In this document: in pieces, positions 1 through 8,889 of the stretch
Layout of the letters: every line of letters starts with the position of its first letter
Numbering within the stretch: position 1 is the first letter of the stretch
Assembly (NCBI RefSeq): GCF_000231385.2
Contig: NC_018515.1
Coordinates: 700,501-764,500, forward strand
Length of the DNA stretch: 64,000 nt
Source: Desulfosporosinus meridiei DSM 13257
GTDB lineage: Bacteria > Bacillota > Desulfitobacteriia > Desulfitobacteriales > Desulfitobacteriaceae
Direction: 5' to 3'
Program-made: the position numbers and the translations under genes
Notes under the pieces: model-generated
Database searches by the model: none
What the model was told of the DNA's origin: nothing
Seen by the model: only the letters and a program-made list of their open reading frames with translations

Positions 1-2
1 AG

Positions 3-1034
3 GTTTATTGGACAATTTTCTTGCTGCTTTCTCTAGCTTACTTATTTAGTAGGTTATTGAAAAAATTTCTTCCTATCATCTTACATGAAATACTAACTGT
101 TCTTGGAGCGTATTGGATGGCCTGTATGCTCTATTTCTTATTAATAATATTGTTGCTGGATCTCCTCCGTGTGTTTGACAGTCGGCTCCATTTTGTACCA
201 GTAGGAATAAAACAGAGTTTGAACCCTGTCTTAGGGCTGACTGTTTTCGTATTAGTAATAGGAATTATTAGCTATGGAGCCTGGAATGCCCGTCATCCAC
301 GAATTAACCATTATGACCTAACAATTACAAAACAAGCAGGAGCCTTAAAGAAACTACACGTTGTCATGGTTTCCGATATACATCTTGGAACAATTATTCA
401 GAATGATCATCTTACCAAGTTGGTCGACAAAGTTAATGAGCTGAAACCCGACTTGATTCTTATGGCGGGAGATGTGTTTGATGAAGATATTGAATCCAAA
501 AATAAACAGCAAGTTGCGGATAACTTCCGTAGGCTGTCCTCTACTTATGGGAGTTTTGCTGTGTTAGGCAACCATGAATACATTGGCGGCAATGCCAATG
601 AGGCAATAAAATATCTAAATGAAGCAGGAGTAAAAGTGTTAAGGGATAGTTCAGAAGAGGTTGGGGGGAGTTTCGCCCTTGTAGGGAGAGATGATTTATC
701 GGGATCACGTTTTAATGGAACGAAGCGAGAAAGCTTAGCAACTCTGATGGAGGGGATAAATCCCTCTTTGCCAATTATAGTAATGGATCATCAACCCTCT
801 CATTTGGAGGAACCGGTTGAACAAAAAGTAGATCTTCAGGTTTCTGGGCATACTCACAATGGGCAACTATTTCCCATTCAGTTTATTACACAGAAAGTTT
901 TTGAACAGGATTGGGGATATCTGCGCAAAGGGGACTTTCAACTCATAGTATCATCGGGTTATGGGACATGGGGGCCTCCGATTCGAATCGGTAATACCCC
1001 TGAGATCGTGGATATTACAATAACATTTAAATAG
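3..1034 (+). CDS. Metallophosphoesterase, membrane-anchored (5' end outside window)
   Basis: Calcineurin-like phosphoesterase of the YkuE/YaeI type. The reading frame is open to the left edge, so the gene probably starts outside the window; the first in-window start codon is TTG at 21. The N-terminal part has about three hydrophobic segments, so the enzyme is probably membrane-anchored. The soluble domain carries the metal-binding motifs in order: SDIHLG, GDVFDE, GNHEY and GHTHNGQ. Family members act on phosphoesters such as lipid-linked or UDP-linked substrates, but the substrate here cannot be told from sequence. A strong terminator follows directly, so the gene is not cotranscribed with feo. 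Confidence 0.8.
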   Translation, partial: VYWTIFLLLSLAYLFSRLLKKFLPIILHEILTVLGAYWMACMLYFLLIILLLDLLRVFDSRLHFVPVGIKQSLNPVLGLTVFVLVIGIISYGAWNARHPRINHYDLTITKQAGALKKLHVVMVSDIHLGTIIQNDHLTKLVDKVNELKPDLILMAGDVFDEDIESKNKQQVADNFRRLSSTYGSFAVLGNHEYIGGNANEAIKYLNEAGVKVLRDSSEEVGGSFALVGRDDLSGSRFNGTKRESLATLMEGINPSLPIIVMDHQPSHLEEPVEQKVDLQVSGHTHNGQLFPIQFITQKVFEQDWGYLRKGDFQLIVSSGYGTWGPPIRIGNTPEIVDITITFK

Positions 1035-1046
1035 TAACGTTAAATG

Positions 1047-1079
1047 AGCTCTGGAAGAAGTTTGCTTCCAGAGCTTTTT
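1047..1079 (+). terminator. Intrinsic terminator after metallophosphoesterase
   Basis: Stem AGCTCTGGAAG paired with CTTCCAGAGCT across a short loop, followed by TTTT. It separates the phosphoesterase from the iron-uptake promoter. Confidence 0.85.
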
Positions 1080-1118
1080 GTTTGTGTTTAGAGCCAAGAA
1101 CTTAGCTTAAATTTCTCG

Positions 1119-1147
1119 TTGACGTATCAGGAGATTAGTGATAACAT
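1119..1147 (+). promoter_or_regulatory. Sigma-A-type promoter of the feo operon
   Basis: TTGACG (1119-1124), a 17-nt spacer and TAACAT (1142-1147). The predicted transcription start lies just upstream of the Fur box at 1158, where a bound repressor would block transcription. Confidence 0.55.
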
Positions 1148-1157
1148 AAGCCTTAAA

Positions 1158-1176
1158 GATAATGATATTGATTATC
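1158..1176 (+). promoter_or_regulatory. Fur box upstream of feoA
   Basis: GATAATGATATTGATTATC matches the classical 19-bp Fur consensus GATAATGATAATCATTATC at 17 of 19 positions. It lies between the predicted promoter and the first feoA, the expected place for iron-dependent repression. Confidence 0.85.
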
Positions 1177-1210
1177 AATTGCAAACATTTTGCAATAAGG
1201 AGTGGAAAGA

Positions 1211-1426
1211 ATGCCTTTAACTATGTTATCACCGGGTAAAGAGGCTATAGTTGAAGCATGTAGAGCTAAAGAAACAACTAAAAAGTTTCTGGAAGGTTTA
1301 GGGATTATTCCTGGGGTTACGATATCAGTCATTACCGAGTTTAGCGGCAATCTAATTGTGGCCGTCAAAGGATCTAGATTGGCCTTAAATAGGGGAGTTG
1401 CTCAGCAAGTAATGGTACATGCATGA
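1211..1426 (+). CDS. feoA: Ferrous iron transport protein FeoA (first copy)
   Basis: Small SH3-like FeoA-domain protein of 71 aa, a cytosolic partner of the FeoB iron(II) channel. The ATG at 1211 is preferred because AAGGAG (1197-1202) lies 8 nt upstream; an in-frame GTG at 1202 overlaps that ribosome site. The LSPGKEA start and the turn GLGIIPGVTISV are typical of the family. The stop lies 22 nt before the start of a second feoA-like gene, so the two are cotranscribed. Two FeoA proteins per operon are common in clostridia; whether both bind FeoB is not known from sequence. Confidence 0.85.
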   Translation: MPLTMLSPGKEAIVEACRAKETTKKFLEGLGIIPGVTISVITEFSGNLIVAVKGSRLALNRGVAQQVMVHA

Positions 1427-1448
1427 GGTTTTGGAGGAGGTAAATATT

Positions 1449-1703
1449 TTGGATAGAACTTTAAAGGAGTTACGAACAGGTGAAAAAGGCCTGATTGTCA
1501 AAGTCTTAGGTGAAAAGGGTTCTGTAAAGAAACGTTTAATGGATATGGGTGTGACCCGGGGAGCAGAAGTATTGGTAAGGAAAGTAGCGCCACTTGGCGA
1601 CCCAATAGAAGTCAATATTCGGGGGTACGAATTAACCCTGAGGAAGGCTGAGGTGCAAAATATTATACTAGAATCAGGGTTGCTCCTGCATAAAGAGGAG
1701 TAA
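1449..1703 (+). CDS. feoA: Ferrous iron transport protein FeoA (second copy)
   Basis: Second FeoA-domain protein, 84 aa from the TTG at 1449. That start has GGAGGAGG (1433-1440) 8 nt upstream. An ATG at 1419 in the same frame overlaps the previous gene and has no ribosome site, so it is rejected. The motif RLMDMGVTRGAEVLVRK and the end PIEVNIRGYELTLRKAE are standard FeoA core. It is encoded between the first feoA and feoB and probably regulates FeoB or assists its assembly. Confidence 0.85.
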   Translation: MDRTLKELRTGEKGLIVKVLGEKGSVKKRLMDMGVTRGAEVLVRKVAPLGDPIEVNIRGYELTLRKAEVQNIILESGLLLHKEE

Positions 1704-1715
1704 TTTTTTTAAGAT

Positions 1716-1734
1716 TCAAATGAGAATGGTTATC
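1716..1734 (+). promoter_or_regulatory. Weak Fur-box-like site before feoB
   Basis: The 19-mer ending in GAGAATGGTTATC matches the Fur consensus at 13 of 19 positions. It lies in the gap between the second feoA and feoB. It may be a second operator or chance in AT-rich sequence. Confidence 0.35.
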
Positions 1735-1760
1735 GACGTCTTGGGGGGAGTTGTGGAGTA

Positions 1761-3809
1761 GTGTGGTTAAAGTTTGCATTAGTAGGGAATCCGAACTGTG
1801 GAAAAACTACTTTGTTTAATGAAATTACTGGGGGCACTCAGTATGTTGCAAACTGGCCTGGAGTTACTATTGAAAAAAGAGAAGGAAAAGCCAAAAAGTT
1901 AAAAGAGGATGTTCTGATTATCGACCTTCCGGGGATCTATTCATTATCCCCATATTCTATGGAGGAAGTCATAGCCAGAGATTACATTATCAATGAAATG
2001 CCAGATATTGTGATCAATATCATTGATGGTACTAATATAGAAAGAAACCTATATCTGACCACTCAATTAATCGAATTAGGGGTAAATGTTATTGTTGCTC
2101 TAAACATGATGGATTCCGTAGATGCCAAAGGGGATAAGATTGATCTGGCTACCCTGGAGTCTTCACTGAATATACCAGTGGTGCCAATCACTGCGAGCAA
2201 AGGCAAGGGCGTAAAAGAACTTTTGGATAGAGCTCTTAGTGTAGCTCAAACAGCAGCTTCAGGCCATAGTTCTCCACAGCTTCAAGAGATACATAATAAA
2301 AGTATCATAGCAAGTATTGAGGAAATTGAAAGCAGGATTCTACCGGAACTAGAGAGTGAAGTGAAAAATCCTCGCTGGACAGCTTTAAAGCTATTGGAAG
2401 GGGACGAAAAAGTTCAAGAAACATTGAAGGTTCCAGCTTCATTGTTAATAAGGCTTAAAGCGTATCAGGAAAGATTAGAAAAGAAATTTGATATGGATAT
2501 CGAGACAGTTATCGCCGACAGCAGATATCAATTTACGACGAATGTAACACGCAAAGTTGTTAAGAAAAAAGCAGATAACTCATACTTAACCATGTCAGAT
2601 ACAATTGATAAAGTTGTGACCAATAGAATATTAGCAATTCCATTGTTTTTAGCGCTGATGTTTGGAATATTCTCTATAACCTTTGGTACCATCGGCTCTT
2701 CTACTATTGACTTTGTTGATGTGTTGGTGAACGAAACAATCGCAGACTTTGCTCTGACCGCCCTTGAAGGAGCAGGAGCAGCAGTTTGGTTGCAGGATCT
2801 TATTGTAGGCGGGATTATTGGCGGGTTGGGAAGTATGTTGGTATTCGTGCCGCAAATTATGATCTTATTTTTCTTTCTATCCGTTCTAGAGGACACTGGC
2901 TATATGGCGAGAGCAGCGTTTGTTATGGATCGACTCCTGAGAAAGCTGGGCTTAAGTGGAAAATCATTTATTCCCATGCTGATAGGTTTCGGATGCACCG
3001 TTCCGGCGGTCATGAGTACAAGAACTTTGGAAAATGAAAAGGATCGGCGCTTAACGATCATGCTCGTCCCATTTATGTCCTGTGGTGCTAGACTTCCCAT
3101 CTATGCTTTGTATACAGCTGCCTTCTTCGCCAGCAATCAGACCGTGGTAGTATTCTCCCTTTATATCTTAGGCATTATTGTGGCCATTTTGTCTGGAATT
3201 TTGCTTAAAAAGACTATCCTTAAAGGAGAGGTAGCACCCTTTGTAATGGAGTTGCCTCCCTATAGAATTCCCACATTAAAAGGCTTAATGTTCCATATGT
3301 GGGATCGTGGCAAAGGATTTGTCAAAAAGGCAGGGACAATCATCTTTGCGGCGGCTGTTATAATCTGGTTTTTACAATACTTCAACTTTACGTTCCAAGC
3401 GGTTTCGGAACCAGCTGAAAGTATGCTCGGATCATCAGGTAGTGTTATTGCTCCGCTTTTTGCTCCGCTGGGTTTCGGAGACTGGCGATCTGCTGTTGCT
3501 CTGCTTACTGGGTTTATCGCCAAGGAAGCGGTTGTGTCGACAATGGGTATCCTGCATGGTGTGGCAGAGGCTACTGAAAGCTCAACGGATCTTATCACGG
3601 CTCTGCAAACGGTATTTACTCCATTAACCGCCTACGCCTTCATGGTCTTCTCTTTACTTTATCTTCCTTGCATAGCAGCTTTTGCAACTATTAAACGGGA
3701 GATGAATTCCTGGAAATGGACAATGATTACTATAGGATATTCAACAGGGGTTGCAGGGCTGGTTGCATTTTTAATCTTCCAAATTGGAAAATTGCTGGGT
3801 TTTAGCTAA
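1761..3809 (+). CDS. feoB: Ferrous iron transporter FeoB
   Basis: Iron(II) permease with an N-terminal GTPase domain, 682 aa. The P-loop GNPNCGKTT is at residues 9-17. The switch region GVTIEKREGK, the G3 motif DLPGIYS and a G4-type motif NMMD follow. A helical spacer leads to the membrane part starting near residue 290, which includes the Gate motif region GFGCTVPAVMSTRTL and the nucleoside-gate repeat typical of FeoB. The start is GTG at 1761 with a GGGGGAG ribosome site about 10 nt upstream. The gene is preceded by two feoA genes and followed by a Cys-rich partner. Length and motifs are complete. Confidence 0.96.
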   Translation: MWLKFALVGNPNCGKTTLFNEITGGTQYVANWPGVTIEKREGKAKKLKEDVLIIDLPGIYSLSPYSMEEVIARDYIINEMPDIVINIIDGTNIERNLYLTTQLIELGVNVIVALNMMDSVDAKGDKIDLATLESSLNIPVVPITASKGKGVKELLDRALSVAQTAASGHSSPQLQEIHNKSIIASIEEIESRILPELESEVKNPRWTALKLLEGDEKVQETLKVPASLLIRLKAYQERLEKKFDMDIETVIADSRYQFTTNVTRKVVKKKADNSYLTMSDTIDKVVTNRILAIPLFLALMFGIFSITFGTIGSSTIDFVDVLVNETIADFALTALEGAGAAVWLQDLIVGGIIGGLGSMLVFVPQIMILFFFLSVLEDTGYMARAAFVMDRLLRKLGLSGKSFIPMLIGFGCTVPAVMSTRTLENEKDRRLTIMLVPFMSCGARLPIYALYTAAFFASNQTVVVFSLYILGIIVAILSGILLKKTILKGEVAPFVMELPPYRIPTLKGLMFHMWDRGKGFVKKAGTIIFAAAVIIWFLQYFNFTFQAVSEPAESMLGSSGSVIAPLFAPLGFGDWRSAVALLTGFIAKEAVVSTMGILHGVAEATESSTDLITALQTVFTPLTAYAFMVFSLLYLPCIAAFATIKREMNSWKWTMITIGYSTGVAGLVAFLIFQIGKLLGFS

Positions 3810-3833
3810 TTAATTAAGGAATGGGTGAATTAA

Positions 3834-3974
3834 ATGATTAATTGGTTTATCGGCAGTTTCATTGTCGGAGCGACTGCGTTTATCATTGTAAGGTCAATTT
3901 GCAGAATGAGGAAAGGAGAAATTTGCTGCAGCAGCTGCACTCAAAGCCAATGTAATTGTCTCGAAAAATCCTAA
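3834..3974 (+). CDS. FeoB-associated Cys-rich membrane protein (46 aa)
   Basis: Short protein of 46 aa with one N-terminal transmembrane helix (about residues 4-20), a basic stretch, and a cysteine-rich tail with Cys at 23, 31, 32, 35, 40 and 42. This architecture is that of the small FeoB-associated Cys-rich proteins found directly after feoB in Firmicutes. The ATG lies 24 nt after the feoB stop, with AAGGA near 3817. It probably belongs to the iron-uptake operon; a role in metal sensing or FeoB assembly is inference only. Confidence 0.8.
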   Translation: MINWFIGSFIVGATAFIIVRSICRMRKGEICCSSCTQSQCNCLEKS

Positions 3975-4035
3975 GACCTTAATTAAAAATACAAAATTAT
4001 TACAAATGAAAAAAGTTTGTTAGGAGGCGGAAACA

Positions 4036-4329
4036 ATGAGTATCGTGCTAGTTGGTGGTCATGACAGAATGCATAGTGAGTATATGGGTATCTGTAGTAA
4101 GCGGGGGCACAATGTAAAAGTCTATACTCAGATGCCCACGAAGTTCGATAAAGTAATCGGATCGCCTGATGGAATTGTTTTATTCACATCAACAGTCTCT
4201 CACAAAATGATTCATACTGCAGTAAAAGAAGCGAAGAGAAAGAAAATTCCTGTGTTTAGAAGCCATAGCAGCAGCGGTGCTTCATTGGACAGACTGCTGG
4301 ATGAACTTGAAGAAAAAGTCATTGTATAA
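4036..4329 (+). CDS. DUF2325 domain protein
   Basis: Protein of 97 aa that matches the DUF2325 family in pattern: an N-terminal SIVLVGGHDRMHSEY segment, a central strand VLFTSTVSHKM, and a lysine-rich helix followed by PVFRSHSSSGASL. These proteins resemble a Rossmann-like half-domain of unknown function and often sit near iron or redox genes. The start ATG follows TTAGGAGGCGG at a good distance. It lies 61 nt after the FeoB partner and may be part of the same transcript. No function is assigned. Confidence 0.75.
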   Translation: MSIVLVGGHDRMHSEYMGICSKRGHNVKVYTQMPTKFDKVIGSPDGIVLFTSTVSHKMIHTAVKEAKRKKIPVFRSHSSSGASLDRLLDELEEKVIV

Positions 4330-4381
4330 TTACAATATCTTAAGATAAGCGGCTATAGATAATCTCTAGTGGAGGAAAGGT

Positions 4382-5047
4382 ATGTTTCAATTCATTCAAA
4401 GACTATTTCGTCCTCAACACTTCCACGATATCATTGAGTGTCTAGCAGCTGCTCTGGAAGCAAAAGATTTGTACACTAGCGGTCATTCTTCTAGGGTAGG
4501 GGATATGTCCTATGATTTAGGACGCGCTATGGGACTAAAAGGGCAGGAATTAGAAAATCTTCATATTGCGGCACACCTTCATGACATAGGCAAGATGGGT
4601 ATATCCGAAAACATACTCAATAAAAAGGGAAGACTTCTTCCCCATGAGTGGGCCCAGATACAAAACCATCCAGAAATTGGCTACAAAATCTTGGCTAAAT
4701 CAAAGGGTCTTAAGCAAATTGCTGAAATTGTGCTGCATCATCATGAGCGCTGGGACGGGAAAGGTTATCCTGATGGCTTATATGAAAACAGAATTCCACT
4801 AGGTTCAAGGATAATTGGAGTAGCTGATGCTGTTGATGCGATAACTTCGATGAGGCCCTATCGCAAGGCCTTGTCTTGGGAAGAATGCTGGGATGAGGTT
4901 GTCTTAAATAAAGGTATACAATTTGATCCCGTTGCAGTAGAAGCCTCAGAAAGACTATGGAAAAAATGGCGAGAACGATCCCTGGAGTCTGAGAGGAATG
5001 AGGGCGATTCTAAATTGGCAGTTGCAGCAGTTCATTCGAAATGTTAG
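4382..5047 (+). CDS. HD-GYP domain protein, putative c-di-GMP phosphodiesterase
   Basis: Cytosolic 221-aa protein made almost entirely of an HD-GYP domain. Visible motifs are the metal-binding HLHDIGKMG, the HHHERWDGKGYPDGL segment that contains the GYP triad, and the downstream DAVDAITSMRPYR. Such domains hydrolyse cyclic di-GMP to pGpG or GMP. No sensor or receiver domain is attached. The start ATG follows GGAGGAAAGG. A GGDEF protein that would make c-di-GMP lies about 2 kb away on the other strand. Confidence 0.85.
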   Translation: MFQFIQRLFRPQHFHDIIECLAAALEAKDLYTSGHSSRVGDMSYDLGRAMGLKGQELENLHIAAHLHDIGKMGISENILNKKGRLLPHEWAQIQNHPEIGYKILAKSKGLKQIAEIVLHHHERWDGKGYPDGLYENRIPLGSRIIGVADAVDAITSMRPYRKALSWEECWDEVVLNKGIQFDPVAVEASERLWKKWRERSLESERNEGDSKLAVAAVHSKC

Positions 5048-5084
5048 CTTAGGCCGTGTATTATCAACAAAATTTTTTTGATTT

Positions 5085-5138
5085 AAACAAATAGTAGACA
5101 CACCACTTACAAGTAAAGTGGGTGTCTACTATTTGTTT
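5085..5138. terminator. Bidirectional terminator between HD-GYP gene and fprA
   Basis: Long inverted repeat: AAACAAATAGTAGACAC on the left is matched by GTGTCTACTATTTGTTT on the right, with a short asymmetric apex around CCACTT/AAGTGG. A T-rich stretch on one side and A-rich on the other fits the two converging genes. Confidence 0.85.
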
Positions 5139-5155
5139 ATGCTTAGAATGTCTGT

Positions 5156-6352
5156 TTATCTAAGTGCCTCTGCGATACTCTGACCAAATTCTTGACACTT
5201 AATTAGAGCATCTTCATCAGGATTCCAGGTTACCCGTAACCCTTCATTGAGTAATTCAAACTTAGCGTGTTCTAATTCAGTTGAAATAAGTTTTGTGTTT
5301 TCACCACTCCAACCATAACTGCCGAAAGCGGCTCCTCTTTTGTTTTTAAACCCTAAACCTTTAACCATTTCTAGGATTCCGGCAACTGCAAATGAGATAC
5401 CCTTATTAATGGTTGGTGAGCCGACTAGAATTGCCTTGGATTTAAAGATTTCGGTAATAATATCATTTTTATCGGAATGGGTAGAGTTGCAATTAAATAA
5501 TTTGACTGTAACATCTGGGTCACTCAATTTTATGCCGGCTGCAATATTCTCTGCCATCTTCCGGGTACTGTTCCACATAGTATCGTAAACAATCGTTATT
5601 TGATTTTCTTGATAATCCGATGCCCATTCTACATACTTATTGACTATCTGAATTGGGTTGTCTCGCCAAATAACACCATGGCTTGGGCAAATCATATCCA
5701 CTGGCAGATTAAAGCCTAAGATCTCGGTAATTTTGTTGCGGACAAAATTGCTAAATGGCGTTAAAATGTTCGCAAAATATTTCTGAGCTTCCCGATATAA
5801 CTCTGCTTGGTCAACTAAATCATTAAACATGTGCTCTGAAGCCAGATGCTGTCCGAAACCGTCATTACTGAACAAAATATTATCTCCCGTTAAATAGGTG
5901 AACATGGTATCAGGCCAATGGAGCATTCTAGCCTCAACAAAAACGAACTCTTTCGAACCAAGACTCAGTTTATCTCCGGTTTTAACGGGTACGAAGTTCC
6001 AATCTTGATGATACTGCCCTTTTAGGGATTTGATGGCATTAGCGGTACAATAAATTGGGGTATTAGGGATTTCCCGCATTAGCTCAGGTAAAGCACCACT
6101 GTGATCAGGTTCTCCGTGATTAACAATTATAAAATCAATTGTGTTTAAATCAATTTCTTTCTTTAAATTTGCGACAAATTCTTTGGCAAAAGGCGTCCAT
6201 ACGCAATCAATTAAGGCAGTCTTCTCGTCGCGAACTAGATATGAATTATAGCTGGAACCGTTGTGTGTAGAGAGCTCATCACCATGGAACTTTTTCAATT
6301 CCCAATCAATTTTACCCACCCATTGTACATTTTTATTAACTGTAAAACTCAT
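5156..6352 (-). CDS. Flavodiiron protein (FprA family)
   Basis: Class A flavodiiron protein of 398 aa that reduces oxygen to water and/or nitric oxide to N2O in anaerobes. The N-terminal metallo-beta-lactamase-like domain has the diiron ligand motif HGEPDH near residue 79, then LHWPDTMFTYL, NDGFGQH and SHGVIWR. The C-terminal flavodoxin domain starts near residue 255 with the FMN-loop YDTMWNSTRKMA. The start ATG has a GGAGG site. It is a single gene with its own terminator. Its electron donor, usually a rubredoxin, is not in the window. Confidence 0.93.
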   Translation of the reverse strand: MSFTVNKNVQWVGKIDWELKKFHGDELSTHNGSSYNSYLVRDEKTALIDCVWTPFAKEFVANLKKEIDLNTIDFIIVNHGEPDHSGALPELMREIPNTPIYCTANAIKSLKGQYHQDWNFVPVKTGDKLSLGSKEFVFVEARMLHWPDTMFTYLTGDNILFSNDGFGQHLASEHMFNDLVDQAELYREAQKYFANILTPFSNFVRNKITEILGFNLPVDMICPSHGVIWRDNPIQIVNKYVEWASDYQENQITIVYDTMWNSTRKMAENIAAGIKLSDPDVTVKLFNCNSTHSDKNDIITEIFKSKAILVGSPTINKGISFAVAGILEMVKGLGFKNKRGAAFGSYGWSGENTKLISTELEHAKFELLNEGLRVTWNPDEDALIKCQEFGQSIAEALR

Positions 6353-6402
6353 AATACGACCTCCTGAATTTGTTTTGTTGAGTCATCAATCTTTTAATAA
6401 TG

Positions 6403-7602
6403 TTAAGCCTCGGCTAATCTGAAGCAATTACGTCCGTTCTGTTTTGCTTGATAAAGGGCTTTGTCCGCAGCTTCGATTAGAGGTGTGGGAGAATTAGCGA
6501 GGTTAGCATGTCCAACGGCTATTCCTAAACTAATCGTAACTTTAGGTGTAACAGAGGAAAGACGATGGGGTATTTCTAGATTTTCCACACTAACACGTAA
6601 GGTCTCAGCTACAATTACGGCACCCTCCACAGTGGTATTTGGGAGAACAACCACAAATTCTTCTCCCCCATAACGTGCGATAAAATCCCCTTGGCGTTTA
6701 AGGGAGCCTTTTAAGGAGGCTGCGACTTCTTTAAGGCATTCATCCCCTTGCAAGTGACCGTAAGTATCATTATACGCCTTAAAGAAGTCGATGTCACATA
6801 ATATAAGTGCGATAGGTTCTCTGTTGTGTGTCGCCAATAACCATAGCTGGTTAAGGAACTGATCAAAGTGACGGCGGTTAGCTATTCCTGTTAATCCGTC
6901 AACTGAGGAAAGAAAACTTAGTTCTTGGTTGGCATTTTCTAACTGAAATCTTTCCATAAGTAGAGTGTTTGCTAAAGGTCGGAAAATATACAATCCCAGA
7001 AAAGCGAGGGTTATAAGAATTACCAAGCCACTCGTAATTTCTACTAGCCTAAGTTGATGAACCTTGGCTTCACTTTCTTTCTGGTGCAAAGATACTATCT
7101 GATCCAGAGATTCTAGGATATTTCCACTTTCTTGAAGCAGATATATTAAATGAGAGTTATTAGGAGTAAGTAAGTGTTCAGGATCTTGGGCTAAGGCCAA
7201 GGCTTCAGATAAGTAGCGGTTAAGCCGAGTGTGCATATTTACGGGTGGACTAAAATACATTTCTTGCATTTGAGGTGATAAGCAATGTGATGGAATTATA
7301 TGAGTACTATCTTCAATTAAGGTTTGGTGATTTGACTGCAGTTGAGCTATTGTTTCCGACAATTGCTCTCTAATCTGCTTGCGATCACTAGTATTAGAAC
7401 TGTAAACTAGTTCAACACTAAGAAGTGCTGCTTTTTGAGATAGCCAGCGTTGGCTCCCGCTAATATTAACAAGCAGCGCACTATCAGATTGAGTCGAAAT
7501 AACTTGGTGCATTGCAAAGAATGTAGCAAGCGTAAGCAGGGCTATTAAACTCAAGGCTGAAATGTATGTGCGTGTTAGTTTAGACGGGGAAAAAAGTTTC
7601 AT
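6403..7602 (-). CDS. Membrane diguanylate cyclase (GGDEF domain)
   Basis: Protein of 399 aa. It has an N-terminal transmembrane helix (about 12-32), a periplasm-facing helical sensor region resembling type IV pilus/nitrate-sensor four-helix bundles, a second transmembrane helix near 188-208 and a C-terminal GGDEF domain. The active site is GGEEF. An inhibitory-site motif RQGD lies five residues before it, so product inhibition by c-di-GMP is expected. The start ATG follows TAGGAG. The signal sensed is unknown. Confidence 0.88.
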   Translation of the reverse strand: MKLFSPSKLTRTYISALSLIALLTLATFFAMHQVISTQSDSALLVNISGSQRWLSQKAALLSVELVYSSNTSDRKQIREQLSETIAQLQSNHQTLIEDSTHIIPSHCLSPQMQEMYFSPPVNMHTRLNRYLSEALALAQDPEHLLTPNNSHLIYLLQESGNILESLDQIVSLHQKESEAKVHQLRLVEITSGLVILITLAFLGLYIFRPLANTLLMERFQLENANQELSFLSSVDGLTGIANRRHFDQFLNQLWLLATHNREPIALILCDIDFFKAYNDTYGHLQGDECLKEVAASLKGSLKRQGDFIARYGGEEFVVVLPNTTVEGAVIVAETLRVSVENLEIPHRLSSVTPKVTISLGIAVGHANLANSPTPLIEAADKALYQAKQNGRNCFRLAEA

Positions 7603-7761
7603 GTAGTATACTCCTAAGCTCTGTTATGTCGATAGAGATAGATATGTAAATTATTTCTTCTACATTGTCATAAAATATTCCTGCCGAAGAGGGGTAAAGT
7701 TAGATATTACACAAATTGGACTTCGCAGTCCAATTTGGTCGAGTGTATGGCTGCTTTTCGT

Positions 7762-7802
7762 TTATAAAAATAGGGATAGAAATGCGTTTGCATTTCTATC
7801 CC
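7762..7802 (-). terminator. Intrinsic terminator after the cytochrome gene
   Basis: GGGATAGAAATGC paired with GCATTTCTATCCC over a 4-nt loop. Read on the minus strand, the stem is followed by a T-rich run. Confidence 0.85.
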
Positions 7803-7818
7803 CTTTCAGGTTTAGGCT

Positions 7819-8889
7819 CTACTTGGCCAGTTCCGGCAGCTGCTTTTTAATCAATTCGATCATTGTAGGATTTTTGATCTCAATAGGTTTAGTAGCAGGG
7901 TCATCTTGCAGGTCTTCATATTTCATAGCTCCAAAGCTATGATCACGAGTAAAGTGTCCACGTTCATCAGTTGGGTTTTTCCACATAAGTTTATCCAGAT
8001 CAAAGGTTTTACCAGCATGACACTTGACACAGTTGTCGGTCGGTTTGTCAGTCGGCAGCAGAGAACCATTGGTGTTAGCCTTATGGGTTGTATGACATGT
8101 CAGACATTGGTTTAATTGTGAACTCTGAGCATGTTTGCTAGCGAAGTAGTTACGTGTACCATAGTGTGTGTTTGCAGTGAAGTTTCCTTGAGCATCCTTG
8201 GAAGGATTACTTTCATGGCAACTTAAGCAAGATTCTTTTGCAGTCTCGGAGTTCATTGTTCCCTTCTTATCGGTAGCACTTACATGGTTTCCACCAGGGC
8301 CATGACAAGACTCACAGGATACACCGTAACTGGGAGATCCAACTTCAATTCCGGGAGCATGGCATTTTCCGCAAGTAAAACTTTCTGCAGTCCAGTCATT
8401 TTTACCATCATTATCAATGTCAGCTTGTTTTGGTGCTTCAACAGTCCACTTGTCATTTGTTTTATGAACCGCACCCACTCGATATAGCTTTTCCTTAAAT
8501 CCAGCTGATTCTGGAATTTCAGCAATTACGTAATCGTCCATCATTACGCCGTAAATTTTCGCCTTGGATAAATCAAGAGTCGTTGAGGTTGGCTTATCTT
8601 TGTTAGCTGCATCAAAAATTGTAATTTCGCCTAAAGGTTTTTCCAAAGGAAAATCGGCAAGGGGTTTAAAGGCGGCGTGATGTTTTGTATGAGTTACATT
8701 TTCAAAAGTTTCGGTATGACAGGCCTTACATGCATCATCCCCTGCATAGGACACTTTAGGGGTTTCGGTTAACTGAGGACCCGATGGTTGAGGTGTTGGA
8801 GTTTCATCGGTCTTGTTGCAACCCATAGCTAGTACTGTTAAAAAAGTAAGAGAAATAATTGAAGCGATAAATGGTTTCTTCCAGTTCAT
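7819..8889 (-). CDS. Hexahaem c-type cytochrome lipoprotein
   Basis: Exported 356-aa lipoprotein with a signal peptide ending in the lipobox LAMGC (Cys24). Six CXXCH haem-binding sites are visible at about residues 54, 173, 192, 221, 262 and 287. The spacing and the CESCHGPGG segment resemble cytochrome c554-type multihaem proteins. The product should sit on the outer face of the cytoplasmic membrane and carry electrons, perhaps from menaquinol to an extracellular acceptor; this role is inferred. The start ATG has AAAGGAGGAA upstream. It is divergently transcribed from a membrane-bound regulator. No catalytic subunit or quinol dehydrogenase is encoded nearby. Confidence 0.85.
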   Translation of the reverse strand: MNWKKPFIASIISLTFLTVLAMGCNKTDETPTPQPSGPQLTETPKVSYAGDDACKACHTETFENVTHTKHHAAFKPLADFPLEKPLGEITIFDAANKDKPTSTTLDLSKAKIYGVMMDDYVIAEIPESAGFKEKLYRVGAVHKTNDKWTVEAPKQADIDNDGKNDWTAESFTCGKCHAPGIEVGSPSYGVSCESCHGPGGNHVSATDKKGTMNSETAKESCLSCHESNPSKDAQGNFTANTHYGTRNYFASKHAQSSQLNQCLTCHTTHKANTNGSLLPTDKPTDNCVKCHAGKTFDLDKLMWKNPTDERGHFTRDHSFGAMKYEDLQDDPATKPIEIKNPTMIELIKKQLPELAK

